From Devosia sp. A8/3-2 (lineage in GTDB: Bacteria; Pseudomonadota; Alphaproteobacteria; Rhizobiales; Devosiaceae), in the NCBI GenBank assembly GCA_025452255.1, contig CP104974.1, positions 2,582,156 through 2,646,155 of the forward strand: DNA of 64,000 nt, written 5' to 3'. A program made the translations under genes and the position numbers. How positions within the stretch are numbered: position 1 is the stretch's first letter; each line of letters begins with the position of its first letter. Below, piece by piece: positions 10,388 to 21,888 of this stretch. The notes under the pieces were generated by a model, which saw nothing but the letters and a program-made list of their open reading frames with translations, was not told the DNA's origin and made no database searches.

Positions 10388-11452
10388 TCAGGCGGCCGAA
10401 ACGCCGTCCTTGGGCCCATGCTGCTCGGCCGGGTCGTTCTCGCTGACGACCTTGTTGCGGCCGGCATGCTTGGCTGCATAAAGGCAGCGGTCGGCGCGCT
10501 CCAGCAGTGAAGAGGGCGTATCGGACGGGCGGAATGCCGCCACGCCGAACGAGGCCGTGATGCGGCCCAGCTTCTCATTGGTGGAGCGCTTGAGCAATTC
10601 CTTGGCCCGGATGGCCTTGCGGACATTCTCGGCGACAATCACCGCGCCTTCGAGGTCCGTCGAAGGCAGGATGGCGACGAATTCTTCCCCGCCATAGCGG
10701 GCGGCGAGGTCCTTGCCCTTGATGTTGGATTTTATGGTCATGGCGACCAGCCGCAGCACCTGATCGCCGGTCTGGTGGCCATAGGTGTCATTGAAGGTCT
10801 TGAAGTGGTCGATATCGGCGATCAGCAGGCAGAGTGGCTGACGGCCGCTATGCGCTTCGGCAACAGCTGCTTCCGGGCCTTCATCGAAGCTCTTGCGATT
10901 GGCGATCTTGGTGAGCGGATCGAGGCGGGATTCCCGGCGTACGTCGTCCAGATCGCGCTGTAGCGCCGAGATATCGTCGCGCGATGCCTCAAGCTTCTGT
11001 TCCAATGCGCGATTGGTGTCCTGCATGAGGTGGGTTTCTCGCAGCAGCCGACTAGCCAGCAATTGCAGGGCCTCGGCGGAGATATCCTGTTCGAGATCCC
11101 CGCTGGCTGACTGCAGGGAGCCGGAATAGGCGCTTGCTGTAGTCATGGCGGTGTCGATGGCATTGTGCACCGCTTCGATGCGGGCATGCATGCGCTCAGA
11201 AACGTCGGTAATGCGATCGTTGACGTCGGACTTGAGGAACTCGTTGTAGAGTGCCTCCGCCGAGTCGACGGAAGGGGAGTGCCCCTCCCGGAAAATGGCG
11301 TTGATCCGGCTGTTCAGCGACGGATTGACGCCCGTCGCATAGGTGTAAAGCAGTTCATAGAACTGCGGGTAGGGCGGAATTCCACTGCGCTTGAGCAGGT
11401 CGAAAGCGGCATTGGCATAGCCAAGCGCTCGTTTGAATTCCTGTCCGGACAC
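10388..11452 (-). CDS. GGDEF-domain diguanylate cyclase
   Basis: The protein has 354 residues and no membrane segment. Residues 1-150 are helical, with a coiled-coil stretch about 135-175 (LEQKLEASRDDISALQRDLD). The GGDEF domain follows: DPLTKIANRKSFDE, IADIDHFKTFNDTYGHQTGD and the active-site loop RYGGEEF. It should make cyclic-di-GMP from GTP. The inhibitory RxxD site five residues upstream of GGEEF reads KGKD, so product inhibition may be weaker. Its stop codon abuts the aroA stop (TGATCA), so the two genes converge with no gap and no room for a terminator. Confidence 0.92.
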   Translation of the reverse strand: MSGQEFKRALGYANAAFDLLKRSGIPPYPQFYELLYTYATGVNPSLNSRINAIFREGHSPSVDSAEALYNEFLKSDVNDRITDVSERMHARIEAVHNAIDTAMTTASAYSGSLQSASGDLEQDISAEALQLLASRLLRETHLMQDTNRALEQKLEASRDDISALQRDLDDVRRESRLDPLTKIANRKSFDEGPEAAVAEAHSGRQPLCLLIADIDHFKTFNDTYGHQTGDQVLRLVAMTIKSNIKGKDLAARYGGEEFVAILPSTDLEGAVIVAENVRKAIRAKELLKRSTNEKLGRITASFGVAAFRPSDTPSSLLERADRCLYAAKHAGRNKVVSENDPAEQHGPKDGVSAA

Positions 11453-11647
11453 CGCTTCCCTCGCGTCCCGTTGCTCCTCATCCGGCGCTTCTCGTCCCAG
11501 AGACCCGAATCTATACGGATAGATACAGGTCCCATCGCGCTAAGTACAAGTGCAAGACCAGTTTTTGCCGTGCCTTGCGTAGTCAACCGCTGTACCGATC
11601 AGGACGCGGTGCGTGTCGATCGCAAAAGAAAGGCCGGAACCGGACCA

Positions 11648-13168
11648 TCATTGCCGAAGGGCGAGCTTGAATCGATCCCCGATCTCGTCCATCTTCGGTT
11701 CCGCTGGCCGGCGATTGCGGCCGCGCGGGGACCGAGCCTCTTCATTGCGCGAAGGCCCGGCTTCTTCGTTTTGCGACGGTTTTGCGGGCTGGCTGCTGGA
11801 CGTTTCCGGCTGAGCCTCGGCCGGGGGCCTGCGGCGCGAGCGAGAAGCGGGCTTGGGCTCGGCAGGAACGGGGGCAGGGCTTGCCTCGGCGCTTTCCGTC
11901 TTTTCCGGGCTCGCTGCGGCCTTCTCGGCGACAGGACGCGGACCACCACGGCGCGAGCGGGCAGGGCGTTTGGGCTTGCCCTCCTCGCCGGCATCGGCCG
12001 TTTCTGCTGCGTCAGGAACGACGGCGCCGGTTTCCAGCCATTCGATTGGCCTCTGGATCAGCTTGACGATGGCATCGAGATGCTTGCCATCGGCCGGCGC
12101 CACCAGCGTATAGGCAACGCCCGAACGACCGGCGCGGCCGGTGCGGCCAATACGGTGCACATAATCTTCGGCATGCACGGGCACGTCGAAATTGAACACG
12201 TGGCTTACGGCAGGAATGTCGAGGCCGCGGGCCGCCACGTCGCTGGCAACCATCAGGGTCAGCCGGTTGGCGCGGAAGGCGTCGAGCGTTTCGGTGCGGC
12301 TTTTCTGGTCCATGTCGCCATGCAGTGCGCCGACACTATAGCCATGCCGCTCCAGCGAGCGGGCGAGAGTCGCCACATCGCGCTTGCGATTGCAGAAGAT
12401 GATGGCGTTGGTCAGCCCATCGGCCGCGTCGATCCGGGCGCGCAAAGCAGCGCCTTGTCTTCGGGCTTGGACGAAACCTTGACCAGCTTCTGGTCAATCG
12501 TGTCGGCGGTCGAATTCTGCCGCGCCACTTCCAGCTTGATCGGATCGCGCAGGAACTGATTGACCAGCTTCTGCACTTCGGGCGGCATCGTCGCTGAAAA
12601 CAGCAGGGTCTGCCGGCGGGCCGGCAAGAGGCTGCAGATCTTCTTGATGTCGTCGATAAAGCCCATGTCCAGCATGCGGTCGGCTTCTGTCGATCACCGG
12701 GATATCGACGCCGGTGAGCAGAATGCGGCCACGGCCGAACAGGTCGAGCATGCGGCCGGGCGTGGCGATCAACACGTCGACGCCGCGATCCAGCTTCTTG
12801 ATCTGATCGTCAAACGACACGCCACCGATCAACAGCGCCATGTTCAGCTTATGGTTCTTGCCATACTTCTCGAAGTTCTCGGCCACCTGCGCCGCGAGTT
12901 CGCGCGTCGGTTCGAGAATGAGCGTGCGAGGCATGCGCGCACGGGCGCGGCCGCTTTCCAGCAGCGTCAGCATCGGCAGCACGAAGGACGCGGTCTTGCC
13001 GGTCCCGGTCTGGGCGATGCCGATAATGTCCTTCTTTTGCAGGACATGGGGGATGGCCTGCGCCTGGATTTCAGTAGGCGTGGTGTAACCCGCAGCGATA
13101 ACTGCCTCGGTTACTTTGCTCGAAAGGCCCAGCCCGGAAAATTCGTCGGTCAAATTCAGTCGTTCCAC
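11648..13168 (-). CDS. DEAD-box RNA helicase, RhlE-like (two frameshifts)
   Basis: ATP-dependent RNA helicase of about 505 residues. It has the Q motif and motif I (AQTGTGKT), Ia (PTRELAAQ), Ib (TPGRMLDL), III (SATMPPEV), IV-V (ALHGDMDQ, VASDVAARGLDIP) and VI (HRIGRTGRAGRSG). The DEAD box itself is broken near 12688 by one extra base: removing it reads VIDEADRMLDMGF. A second break lies near 12440. The C-terminal 130 residues are a Pro/Arg/Glu-rich disordered tail as in RhlE proteins. The start is GTG 13168 or TTG 13153 (LTDEFSGLGLS). Confidence 0.9.
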
Positions 13169-13546
13169 TCAAAGCTGTTGCCCGATGCAGGATCCGCTCG
13201 AGACATTCAAGGCGGCGCACCGGGAAGAAAGCCGCAAACGATGCATGCGTGATGATGCGGTTTGCGTCAGCGGCGGACTGGGAAGGCAATCACACAAAAC
13301 AGTCCGCATACGGGAGGTGGCCACGACAGCGAAAGCAACACGTGCTGGTCGACAGAGTGGCCCTGAGGCACCTTCAGCAAAGGCGGACTGTGTCCAATAA
13401 AACCAGCCGTCAAGCCGGAAATGCTCCAGCGGCGCGGACCATAGCGCAAAGGCCTTTCAAGTCAACGGCCTTGCAAGATTTAACATTAACTGCTGCGTGC
13501 ACGACCAAGATAAGTTGAGATTCACGTCAGTGTGAAGCTCAACTCG
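13169..13546. other. Intergenic stretch upstream of the helicase and downstream of parE
   Basis: This stretch of about 380 bp contains only short overlapping frames without recognisable motifs. I see no convincing terminator after parE. The helicase promoter should lie here on the minus strand, but I could not pick a -35/-10 pair with confidence. Confidence 0.4.
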
Positions 13547-15568
13547 TTAGATATCGAGATCGGTTACGAAGGCCGCGTTCTCTCGGATGAAGTCGAACCG
13601 CGCCTCAGGACGGTTGCCCATCAGGCGGTCGACACTGATCTTGGTGGCGTCCAGCTCGTCCGAGATTTTGACCTGCAGCAGGGTCCGCGACTTGGGCGAC
13701 ATGGTCGTTTCTGCGCAGATGCGCATAGGGCATTTCGCCCGAGCCCTTAAAGCGGGTGATGTCGACCTTGCTCTTGCCGGTGAACTCAGTGGCCATCAGC
13801 TCGTCTTTATGCGCGTCATCACGGGCATAGAGCGTCTTGGGGCCCTGCGAAATGCGGTAAAGCGGCGGCAGCGCAAGGAACAGATGCCCGCCATCGATGA
13901 GCTTGGGCATCTCCCGGAAGAAGAAGGTCATCAACAGCGAAGCGATGTGGGCGCCGTCCACGTCGGCGTCGGTCATGATGATGATCTTGTCGTAGCGCAG
14001 ATCATCCTCGCGATAGCGATCGTGCGTGCCGCAGCCCAAGGCTCGGATCATGTCGGCGATCAACTGGCTGGCCGCCATCTTCTCTCGACTGGCCCCCGCC
14101 ACGTTGAGAATCTTGCTGCGCAGCGGCAGCACGGCCTCGGCTGGCACGGTTGCGCGCCTGCTTGGCCGAACCACCGGCCGAGTCGCCTTCGACGATGAAG
14201 AGTTCGGCGCCCTGCGCGGCGCCCTGCGTACAATCGGCCAGCTTGCCGGGCAGCCGCAATTTGCGGGTGGCACTGGCGCGGTCGATTTCTTTTTCCTTGC
14301 GGCGGCGCAGACGTTCTTCGGCCCGCTCGACCGCCCAGTCCATAAGCTTGCCGGCTCTGGTTGGGCGAGGCCGCCAGCCAGTGGTCGAACGCGTCGCGCA
14401 GCGCGGTGTCGACAATGCGGGTCGCTTCTGCCCGAGGCCAGCTTGTCCTTGGTCTGCCCGACAAATTCGGGCTCGCGTACGAAGACCGAGAGCATGGCGC
14501 TGCAATGGGCGAACACGTCCTCGGCCGTCAGGATCGCGGCTGCCTTGTTTTTGGTCAGCTCCGCATAATTCTTGAGACCGCGCAGCACGGCGGTGCGCAA
14601 GCCCGTCTCATGGGTCCCGCCATCAGGCGTCGGCACGGTATTGCAATAGGATGAAACGCCGCCATCCCCTGTGGTCCAGTGCGATTGCCCATTCCACTGC
14701 GCCATGCGAACCAGCCTTGCCGCTGCTGCCCGAGAAAATATCGTCGACAATGCGCGTTTCGCCATCGATCCGCGCGGTCATGAAATCGCGCAGCCCGTCG
14801 GGATAGTGGAACACCGCCTTGGCCGGCGCTTCCTCGGTGGCGAGGCTCTCGTCGCAACTCCAGCGCAGCTCGACGCCACCGAACAGATAGGCCTTGGCCC
14901 GCGTCATTTTGAACAGGCGGGCGGCGGAGAATTTGGCGGTCTCGCCAAAGATCTGCGGATCGGGGTGGAAACGGGTGGTCGTGCCGCGGCGATTGTTGAC
15001 GCGGCCGAGCGCGACGATATCGCCCTGCGGAATACCGCGCGAGAAGGTCATGCGGTAAAGCTGCTGCTCGCGCGCGACTTCCACCACCATGTCGTCCGAC
15101 AGCGCGTTGACCACCGAAACGCCCACGCCGTGCAGGCCGCCAGAGGTTTCATAGGCCTTGGAATCGAACTTTCCGCCGGCATGCAGCACCGTGTGGACGA
15201 TCTCCAAGGTGGAACGGGTGGGGAATTTGGGGTGCTTTTCGACCGGGATGCCGCGGCCATTGTCGGAGACGGTGATGTAGCCGTCTTCGCCGAAATGTAC
15301 CTCGATGCGGCTGGCATGACCTGCAATGGCTTCGTCCATCGAATTGTCGATGACTTCGGCAAACAGGTGATGCAGTGCATTGATATCGGTGCCGCCGATA
15401 TACATGCCCGGTCGGCGACGGACGGGCTCAAGCCCTTCCAGAACCTCGATATCGGCAGCCGAATAGCTTCCCGCTACCGCTGGAGCGGCGGGTTTGGCTG
15501 GGTCGGGTTTCGCCCGTGGGCGTTCTGGTTCTGATGGGGCCGCCGAAGAGGTCGTCTGCCCGGGACAA
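13547..15568 (-). CDS. parE: DNA topoisomerase IV subunit B (at least five frameshifts)
   Basis: GHKL ATPase subunit that decatenates chromosomes with ParC. Pieces in three frames join to about 670 residues, the ParE rather than GyrB length. N-terminal part: [27 protein letters not shown] and [23 protein letters not shown] part: [19 protein letters not shown] and [20 protein letters not shown]. The true end is AFVTDLDI with stop at 13547-13549. Breaks lie near 15535, 14685, 14440, 14350, 14140 and 13725. The start is uncertain: a TTG at 15568 would give SRADDLFGG, a typical opening, but needs a frame change before [11 protein letters not shown]; the long open frame begins upstream at 15702. 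Confidence 0.9.
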
Positions 15569-15768
15569 TGCACTATCCGTATTAAAGCCCGAATCGGGCG
15601 ATTCCTGCCTTTTAACATATCTGATCCCGGGCGCACGCTGGTGCCTGATCGGCGGCTGTGCCTTGGAATTTCCACATATCTGAACGAATTATGAATGCGC
15701 AATTCGGCGCCGGTTCAGCGTGAACCGCCTATGGCGACAAGCTGATAAATCGCAGTCGGGAGATGGCC

Positions 15769-16098
15769 ATGCGCAAGATCGGGTTAGCCCTGCTTTCTGT
15801 CTTATTCATGGTCGGTGGAATGAGCAGCGCCACGACAGCGCAGCCCTCGTTTGGCTTCGGCATTCATTTTGGCGATGAGCCGGAAGACCTCTTCCATGGA
15901 AGGGTGATCTGCCAGACCGATCGGCAGATCCGCAATACGATTGCGGCGGCGGGCTATACTGATATCTCGCTCAACGTGCCCAATGACGAACTGATCAAAG
16001 TGCGGGCCACGCAGGGCGGCTGGGTCTACCAGCTCAATTACAACTATTGCCGCGCCTATATCAAAGAACGGATGCAGCTGCCTCGGCGGGCTGAGTAG
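15769..16098 (+). CDS. Small secreted protein of unknown function
   Basis: The start ATG at 15769 has GGGAG eight bases upstream; an in-frame ATG at 15763 is too close to that site. The product, about 109 residues, begins MRKIGLALLSVLFMVGGMSS, a clear signal peptide with a likely cleavage after TTAQ or SSA. The mature part has two cysteines (VICQTD and NYCRAY), which could form a periplasmic disulfide, and a central segment IAAAGYTDISLN. I do not recognise the family. It stands alone, divergent from parE. Confidence 0.75.
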   Translation: MRKIGLALLSVLFMVGGMSSATTAQPSFGFGIHFGDEPEDLFHGRVICQTDRQIRNTIAAAGYTDISLNVPNDELIKVRATQGGWVYQLNYNYCRAYIKERMQLPRRAE

Positions 16099-16223
16099 CA
16101 TATCGGGACAAAATCGTGCCGAGATTGAGCGACGCATTTACGTTCCGTTTGCTTCTTGAAAGCACTTTCTTAAGCGCCCGCTGCTAAAACAGTGGACATA
16201 CGGTTTTTGTCTGGAGTTGCCGT

Positions 16224-16394
16224 ATGCGAGCCGCCCGGGATCGTCGTTCTGCGTATCAAGCGAACCCGTTTGGCTCATTTCTCGGTGTTTGGCCGCATGC
16301 CGGATTTTCAGGTATTGCGTACCGGCTGGCCAAGCTGCCCGTCCCGCGTTTTGGGGCATTGACGATAGTTTCCGCCTTATTCTACCTCATCTGA
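16224..16394 (+). CDS. Possible 56-residue small protein
   Basis: The ATG at 16224 has GGAG seven bases upstream and opens 56 codons ending at TGA 16392. The sequence starts MRAARDRRSAYQANPFGSFL and ends in a hydrophobic stretch (FGALTIVSALFYLI) that could be a short membrane anchor. I do not recognise it. Support is limited to the ribosome site, the length and amino-acid content, so it may be chance. Confidence 0.3.
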   Translation: MRAARDRRSAYQANPFGSFLGVWPHAGFSGIAYRLAKLPVPRFGALTIVSALFYLI

Positions 16395-16421
16395 CCGCCG
16401 CGAATTGATTTTCGTGGCGGC
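16395..16421. terminator. Hairpin after the small ORF
   Basis: CCGCCGCGAA and TTCGTGGCGG form a 10-bp stem with one mismatch around a short loop. It lies immediately after the stop of the possible small ORF. No T-run follows, so it would be a weak or factor-dependent terminator at best. Confidence 0.35.
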
Positions 16422-16470
16422 CGGGGCTATTGGTGCCTCATTGATCAACACCAGCACGGAGGAGGGCTGC

Positions 16471-16539
16471 ATGAGATTTTCGTTCGAGCATCGTCAGCGC
16501 GGCCCCGTCCAGTCCCTGTGGCACAAGCTGCAGGGCTGA
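16471..16539 (+). CDS. Candidate 22-residue leader peptide upstream of the ABC-F gene
   Basis: A strong ribosome site GGAGGAGG precedes the ATG at 16471 by about eight bases. The ORF has 22 codons, starts MRFSFEHRQRG, ends SLWHKLQG and stops at 16537. Just after it come a small stem (ACCAG-CGA-CTGGT) and a run of six T (about 16560-16566). The ABC-F gene starts at 16670. Several ABC-F genes are controlled by ribosome stalling on such short ORFs; here this is inference from layout. Confidence 0.4.
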   Translation: MRFSFEHRQRGPVQSLWHKLQG

Positions 16540-16669
16540 CCAGCGACTGGTACTGACACTTTTTTCTGTCTCCCATTCTGGTTTGCCCTTCCTGGCGGCG
16601 CATTGATTGCAGCCGCGATGTGAATGCAAAGGCGCGCGAAAAGTCCGGCGCCAGACCAGTGAGACGAAA

Positions 16670-18184
<1,515 letters not shown>

Positions 18185-18393
18185 GTGGGATTGAGGCGGT
18201 GAACCCAGCGCGCGTGGCCTGATCCTCCAATCGAGCCACGGCCGCCTCCTTTGGGATCGCCCCGAGGGGCCGGTGACGGTTGTTTCAGTTCGGCGCCCGG
18301 CGTTACCCATTTCGTGGTGCTCTTGCACTTTCTCGCGCGCAATGGCTTGCTCTGCATTGGTAGGAGTCTTCATGGGCTCCCTGAGGAGTCATC

Positions 18394-19011
18394 ATGATCG
18401 ATCCTGCAATCATTCTGCCTTACGTTTTGGCCTGCCTGCTGTTTTCCATCATTCCGGGACCATCGGTCTCCATCGTCATCGCCAATTCCACGGCGGGCGG
18501 AACCAGGGCAGGGCTCTTCACTATTCTTGGCACCGAATTGGGCATGCTCAGCATGGTGCTCATTGTCGCGGTCGGCCTTGAAGCCGTGATGAATGTGGTC
18601 TCCGGTGCCTTCGAGATCATCAAGATTGTCGGCGCCGCCTATCTGATCTGGATCGGCTGGAAAATGTTCCGCTCGTCCGGCCAGCTCAATTTTGCCGATG
18701 GCGCGCGGCTGCCGATCGGCCGCTATCTCTGGCAGGGCGCGCTGACCAATTGGTCCAATCCCAAGACGCTGCTGTTCCTCAGTGCCTTCCTGCCGCAATT
18801 CGTGGATGTGAGCCGCCCCGCGTTCGGCCAGATCATGATCCTGGGCCTGATCGTCATGGCCGTCGCCACCGCCAGCGATTGCGTCTATGCCGTTGCCGCA
18901 GGCAAGGCCCGCCACCTGCTGACCGCCGCCCGCGTGCGACTGGTCAACCGCGTCTCCGGCGCCATCCTGATGGCCGGCGGCGTCTGGCTCGCCCTGCAAA
19001 AACGCGCCTGA
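18394..19011 (+). CDS. LysE/RhtB-family exporter
   Basis: The protein has 205 residues and about six hydrophobic segments, starting MIDPAIILPYVLACLLFSII with the family motif PGPSVSIVIANSTAGGTRAG. LysE/RhtB proteins export amino acids or related metabolites across the inner membrane; the substrate cannot be told. GAGGAG lies just upstream of the ATG. Its stop overlaps the start of the next gene (TGATG), so the two are probably co-translated. Confidence 0.9.
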   Translation: MIDPAIILPYVLACLLFSIIPGPSVSIVIANSTAGGTRAGLFTILGTELGMLSMVLIVAVGLEAVMNVVSGAFEIIKIVGAAYLIWIGWKMFRSSGQLNFADGARLPIGRYLWQGALTNWSNPKTLLFLSAFLPQFVDVSRPAFGQIMILGLIVMAVATASDCVYAVAAGKARHLLTAARVRLVNRVSGAILMAGGVWLALQKRA

Positions 19012-20231
19012 TGCCGGATAGCAAACCGGCCGGTTACCGCTCGCTCCCGGCTTTGCCGGCCCCGCGCCGGCTGGCCTTGGCCAGCCTACCTGCCGATTTT
19101 GCCGATTGGCTCGACTATGCCGCGGTCGTGGCGCTACTCGTGTTCGCTCGGGGTGAGGGGCCTTTCGTCATGGCCCTCTTTGCACTGGCGCTGACGCTGC
19201 CCTATGTCACGGCCGGGCCGTTGCTCTCAATGGTCGTCGACCGTTCCCCACTCGGCCGCGTCCTCTTCCTGAGCAATCTGGGCCGAGGCCTCGCCACACT
19301 TGCTCTGCTGTTTGCCCCCAACACCGCCATTGTGCTGATCGTGGTCTTCGTGCGCGGCTGCGTGGATTCCGCCTTTAATCCTGCCCGTCAGGCCGCCATC
19401 CGAGCCACGACCCCGCCGGACTTGCTTTCCGCGGCCAATGGCCTGCATCAGGCCATCAACCAGACGTCCAAGATCGCCGGGCCGGCGCTGGGCGGGCTGC
19501 TGCTCGCCTTCATGCCCGCCCGGGGCGTGTTCGGCGTCAATGCCGTGCTCTCGCTCATTGCGGCTGCCATTGTCTTGCGCCTCAGCCTGCCGGCGCGGCC
19601 AGCTTCGGGGCCGCACGGGAATTTCCGCACCGAATTGTTGGCTGGCGCCGCCGAATTCCGCCGCAGCCGGCTGCTACTGGCCGCGCTGGTTTTTTCCGCC
19701 ATCGCCTATTTCGCCTTCTTTCTCTACGACACGCTGATTGCGCTACTGGCCGACGAATTCGGCTATGGCGCCACCGCGTTCGGCTTTTCCATCGCCGCCT
19801 CCGGCGCAGGTGGCCTGCTTGGGGCAGTTCTTGCCGGACGGTTCACGGCCAAAAATCCGGTGGGCGGCATGATCATGGGGGCGATCGTGGCCGGGGCGAT
19901 TGCCAGCGTCATTGCCGTTACCGCCATTCTGGGTTTCAAGCCGCCCGTCCTGCTCTTCTTCATAGCAATGGCCATCGCCGCTGGCTCCACCACCTTCATG
20001 CTGGTGCCCTATCGCACCATCGTGCAGGCCGAGGCCCCGCCCGACCGCATCGCCCGGGTCTTTGCTGCCGGGGAAGCCGTCACCATGGCGGTCATGCTCT
20101 CGGCCCCCTTCATCGGCAGCGTGATTGCCACCGCCTATGGCACCGGCATGGCCTTCTCGGCCGGTGGAATTTTGCTGCTGGTATTGGCGGTGGTCGCTTT
20201 CATCGTGCAGCGCGCCGGCGCCATAAGATGA
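19011..20231 (+). CDS. MFS transporter (MFS_3 / enterobactin-exporter-like)
   Basis: The protein has 406 residues and about 12 hydrophobic segments, without frameshift. Motifs include NPARQAAIRATTPPDLLSAA and NQTSKIAGPALGGLL, typical of the MFS_3 family of proton-driven exporters. The ATG overlaps the LysE stop and its own stop overlaps the GNAT start (ATGA), so 18394-20713 reads as one operon. The substrate is unknown. Confidence 0.85.
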   Translation: MPDSKPAGYRSLPALPAPRRLALASLPADFADWLDYAAVVALLVFARGEGPFVMALFALALTLPYVTAGPLLSMVVDRSPLGRVLFLSNLGRGLATLALLFAPNTAIVLIVVFVRGCVDSAFNPARQAAIRATTPPDLLSAANGLHQAINQTSKIAGPALGGLLLAFMPARGVFGVNAVLSLIAAAIVLRLSLPARPASGPHGNFRTELLAGAAEFRRSRLLLAALVFSAIAYFAFFLYDTLIALLADEFGYGATAFGFSIAASGAGGLLGAVLAGRFTAKNPVGGMIMGAIVAGAIASVIAVTAILGFKPPVLLFFIAMAIAAGSTTFMLVPYRTIVQAEAPPDRIARVFAAGEAVTMAVMLSAPFIGSVIATAYGTGMAFSAGGILLLVLAVVAFIVQRAGAIR

Positions 20232-20713
20232 AGATTTTGGACCTGAACGACGCGCTCGAACTCAAGCCTATCGTGGCCGACAGGATCTGGCAGGCGTTTT
20301 GGCGCCCATACGGCGCCGCGCTCACCGATGTCGAAACGGCCCCGGCTGACGTTCTGGCAGGCGGACCATTTCCCTTCAGTCTCGTTGCGACCGATGGCGA
20401 TCAGTTCACCGGCACGGTGACGGCCATCGCCTCCGATCTCGACGCCAGACCTCAATTCTCGCCCCGGATCGCCGCTCTCTGGGTCGAGCCTGATCAACGC
20501 GGGCAGGGGATTGCCGAAGCGCTGGTCAACGCCGCCACAGCAAGGCTCTTCGAGCAGGGCATGTCGCCCATCTATCTCTGCGCCAAGCCGCGTATGCTTG
20601 CCTTCTACCAGCGCCTCGGCTGGAGCCTGATCGAGCAGGATGTCGGCCCCGACGGGCTCGACGTCTTTGACCTGCATGCCGTTCCGCGCTTGCATTCGGT
20701 CATCAACCCATGA
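20228..20713 (+). CDS. GNAT-family N-acetyltransferase
   Basis: The protein has 161 residues. The GNAT acetyl-CoA site is seen as ALWVEPDQRGQGIAEALVNA (Q-x-x-G-x-G/A pattern, residues about 88-103), and AFYQRLGWSLIEQDV matches the conserved C-terminal strand. The acceptor is unknown. It starts inside the stop of the MFS gene. Confidence 0.85.
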   Translation: MKILDLNDALELKPIVADRIWQAFWRPYGAALTDVETAPADVLAGGPFPFSLVATDGDQFTGTVTAIASDLDARPQFSPRIAALWVEPDQRGQGIAEALVNAATARLFEQGMSPIYLCAKPRMLAFYQRLGWSLIEQDVGPDGLDVFDLHAVPRLHSVINP

Positions 20714-20744
20714 CACAAACCGCGCCAAACAGGGGGAGGGCCCA

Positions 20745-21239
20745 ATGACCAAGCTCGTCGGATTTTATCCCGGCTCGTTCGATCCTTTGACCAATGGGCA
20801 TCTCGATGTCATCGAGCGTGCCTGCAAACTGGTCGATACGCTCGTGGTGGCCGTCGGCATCAATGCGGGCAAGAAGACGCCGCTCTTCGCTCATTCCGAT
20901 CGTCTCGAAATTCTCGAGCAGGTGCTCGCCCCGGTCGGCAAGCGCACCGATACCGAATTCAAAATCGTCGATTTCTCCGGCCTCATGGTCAATGCGGCCC
21001 ACGAGCACGGCGCCAAGCTGATCATTCGCGGCCTGCGCGATACCACCGATTACAATTATGAAATGCAGATGGTGGGCATGAACGCCCAGATGGCGCCCGA
21101 TCTGCAGACCGTGTTCCTGCCATCAAGCCCGCCCGTGCGGCATATCTCGGCCACATTGGTGCGCCAGATCGCCGAAATGGGCGGCGACATCTCCGCCTTT
21201 GTCCCGCAAATCGTACTCAAGGCCCTGAAATCCAAATGA
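20745..21239 (+). CDS. coaD: Pantetheine-phosphate adenylyltransferase
   Basis: The protein has 164 residues. It starts MTKLVGFYPGSFDPLTNGHL, with the nucleotidyltransferase T/HxGH motif in TNGHLDVI. Later motifs include IIRGLRDTTDYNYEMQMVGM and RHISATLVRQIAEMGGD. It makes dephospho-CoA from 4'-phosphopantetheine and ATP. GGGGGAGGG precedes the ATG. The stop overlaps the next ATG. Confidence 0.96.
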   Translation: MTKLVGFYPGSFDPLTNGHLDVIERACKLVDTLVVAVGINAGKKTPLFAHSDRLEILEQVLAPVGKRTDTEFKIVDFSGLMVNAAHEHGAKLIIRGLRDTTDYNYEMQMVGMNAQMAPDLQTVFLPSSPPVRHISATLVRQIAEMGGDISAFVPQIVLKALKSK

Positions 21240-21787
21240 TCGCCTTTACCCGCCGCTTTGCCCCGGTCGCCGCCGCCGTCCCGGCCGCAACCTTCGCCGC
21301 TCCCGCCTTCGCTCAGACCGGCACGCCCCACCTGATCCTCACGCTCGAAAAGGGCGATGTCGATATCGAGCTGCTGCCTGCGCTGGCCCCCAAGCATGTC
21401 GAGCGCATCGTAACCCTCACCAATGAGGGCTTCTACAATGGAGTGGTCTTCCACCGCGTCATCGACGGCTTCATGGCCCAGACGGGCGATCCGACCGGCA
21501 CTGGCATGGGCGGCTCCGAGCTCCCCGATCTGGCTGCCGAATTCACCGACAAGGAAAGCTTCCAGCGCGGCGTGCTCGGCATGGCCCGGGCGCAGGACCC
21601 GAACTCGGCCAATTCGCAGTTCTTCATCACCTATGCTGATGCTAGCTTCCTTGATGGCCAATACACCATCTTCGGCAAGGTCGTGTCCGGCATGGAATTT
21701 GTCGACGCGCTGCCCAAGGGCACCGATCAGTCCGGCATGGTCCAGAATCCCGGCAAGATCGTCTCGGCCAAGATCGAATATAAGTAG
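21236..21787 (+). CDS. Periplasmic cyclophilin-type peptidyl-prolyl isomerase
   Basis: The protein has 183 residues. A signal peptide runs to about residue 26 (PAATFAAPAFAQ). The cyclophilin domain has VVFHRVIDGFMAQTGDPTGT, NSANSQFFITYAD and YTIFGKVVSGMEFVD. It should speed proline isomerisation of exported proteins. It overlaps coaD by four bases and precedes a second cyclophilin without a signal peptide. Confidence 0.93.
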   Translation: MIAFTRRFAPVAAAVPAATFAAPAFAQTGTPHLILTLEKGDVDIELLPALAPKHVERIVTLTNEGFYNGVVFHRVIDGFMAQTGDPTGTGMGGSELPDLAAEFTDKESFQRGVLGMARAQDPNSANSQFFITYADASFLDGQYTIFGKVVSGMEFVDALPKGTDQSGMVQNPGKIVSAKIEYK

Positions 21788-21888
21788 CGCCGTGCGGCGA
21801 TCTGCTCGGGTTGCACCAAAAGCCAACACCCCTTACATGCGGGCCCAAGGCTTCCCAAAAGCCTCCCCCAACACGAAAGTTGTAGAAA

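Noticed and set aside
11165..12559. 464-codon plus-strand open frame
   Set aside because: It is antisense to the GGDEF gene and the helicase, whose motifs are clear on the minus strand.
18188..18373. Possible small minus-strand gene starting MKTPTNAEQAIAREKVQEHH
   Set aside because: AGGGAG lies upstream, but after about 26 residues no single frame keeps a sensible sequence and I recognise no family. It may be real and frameshifted, but support is too weak to list.
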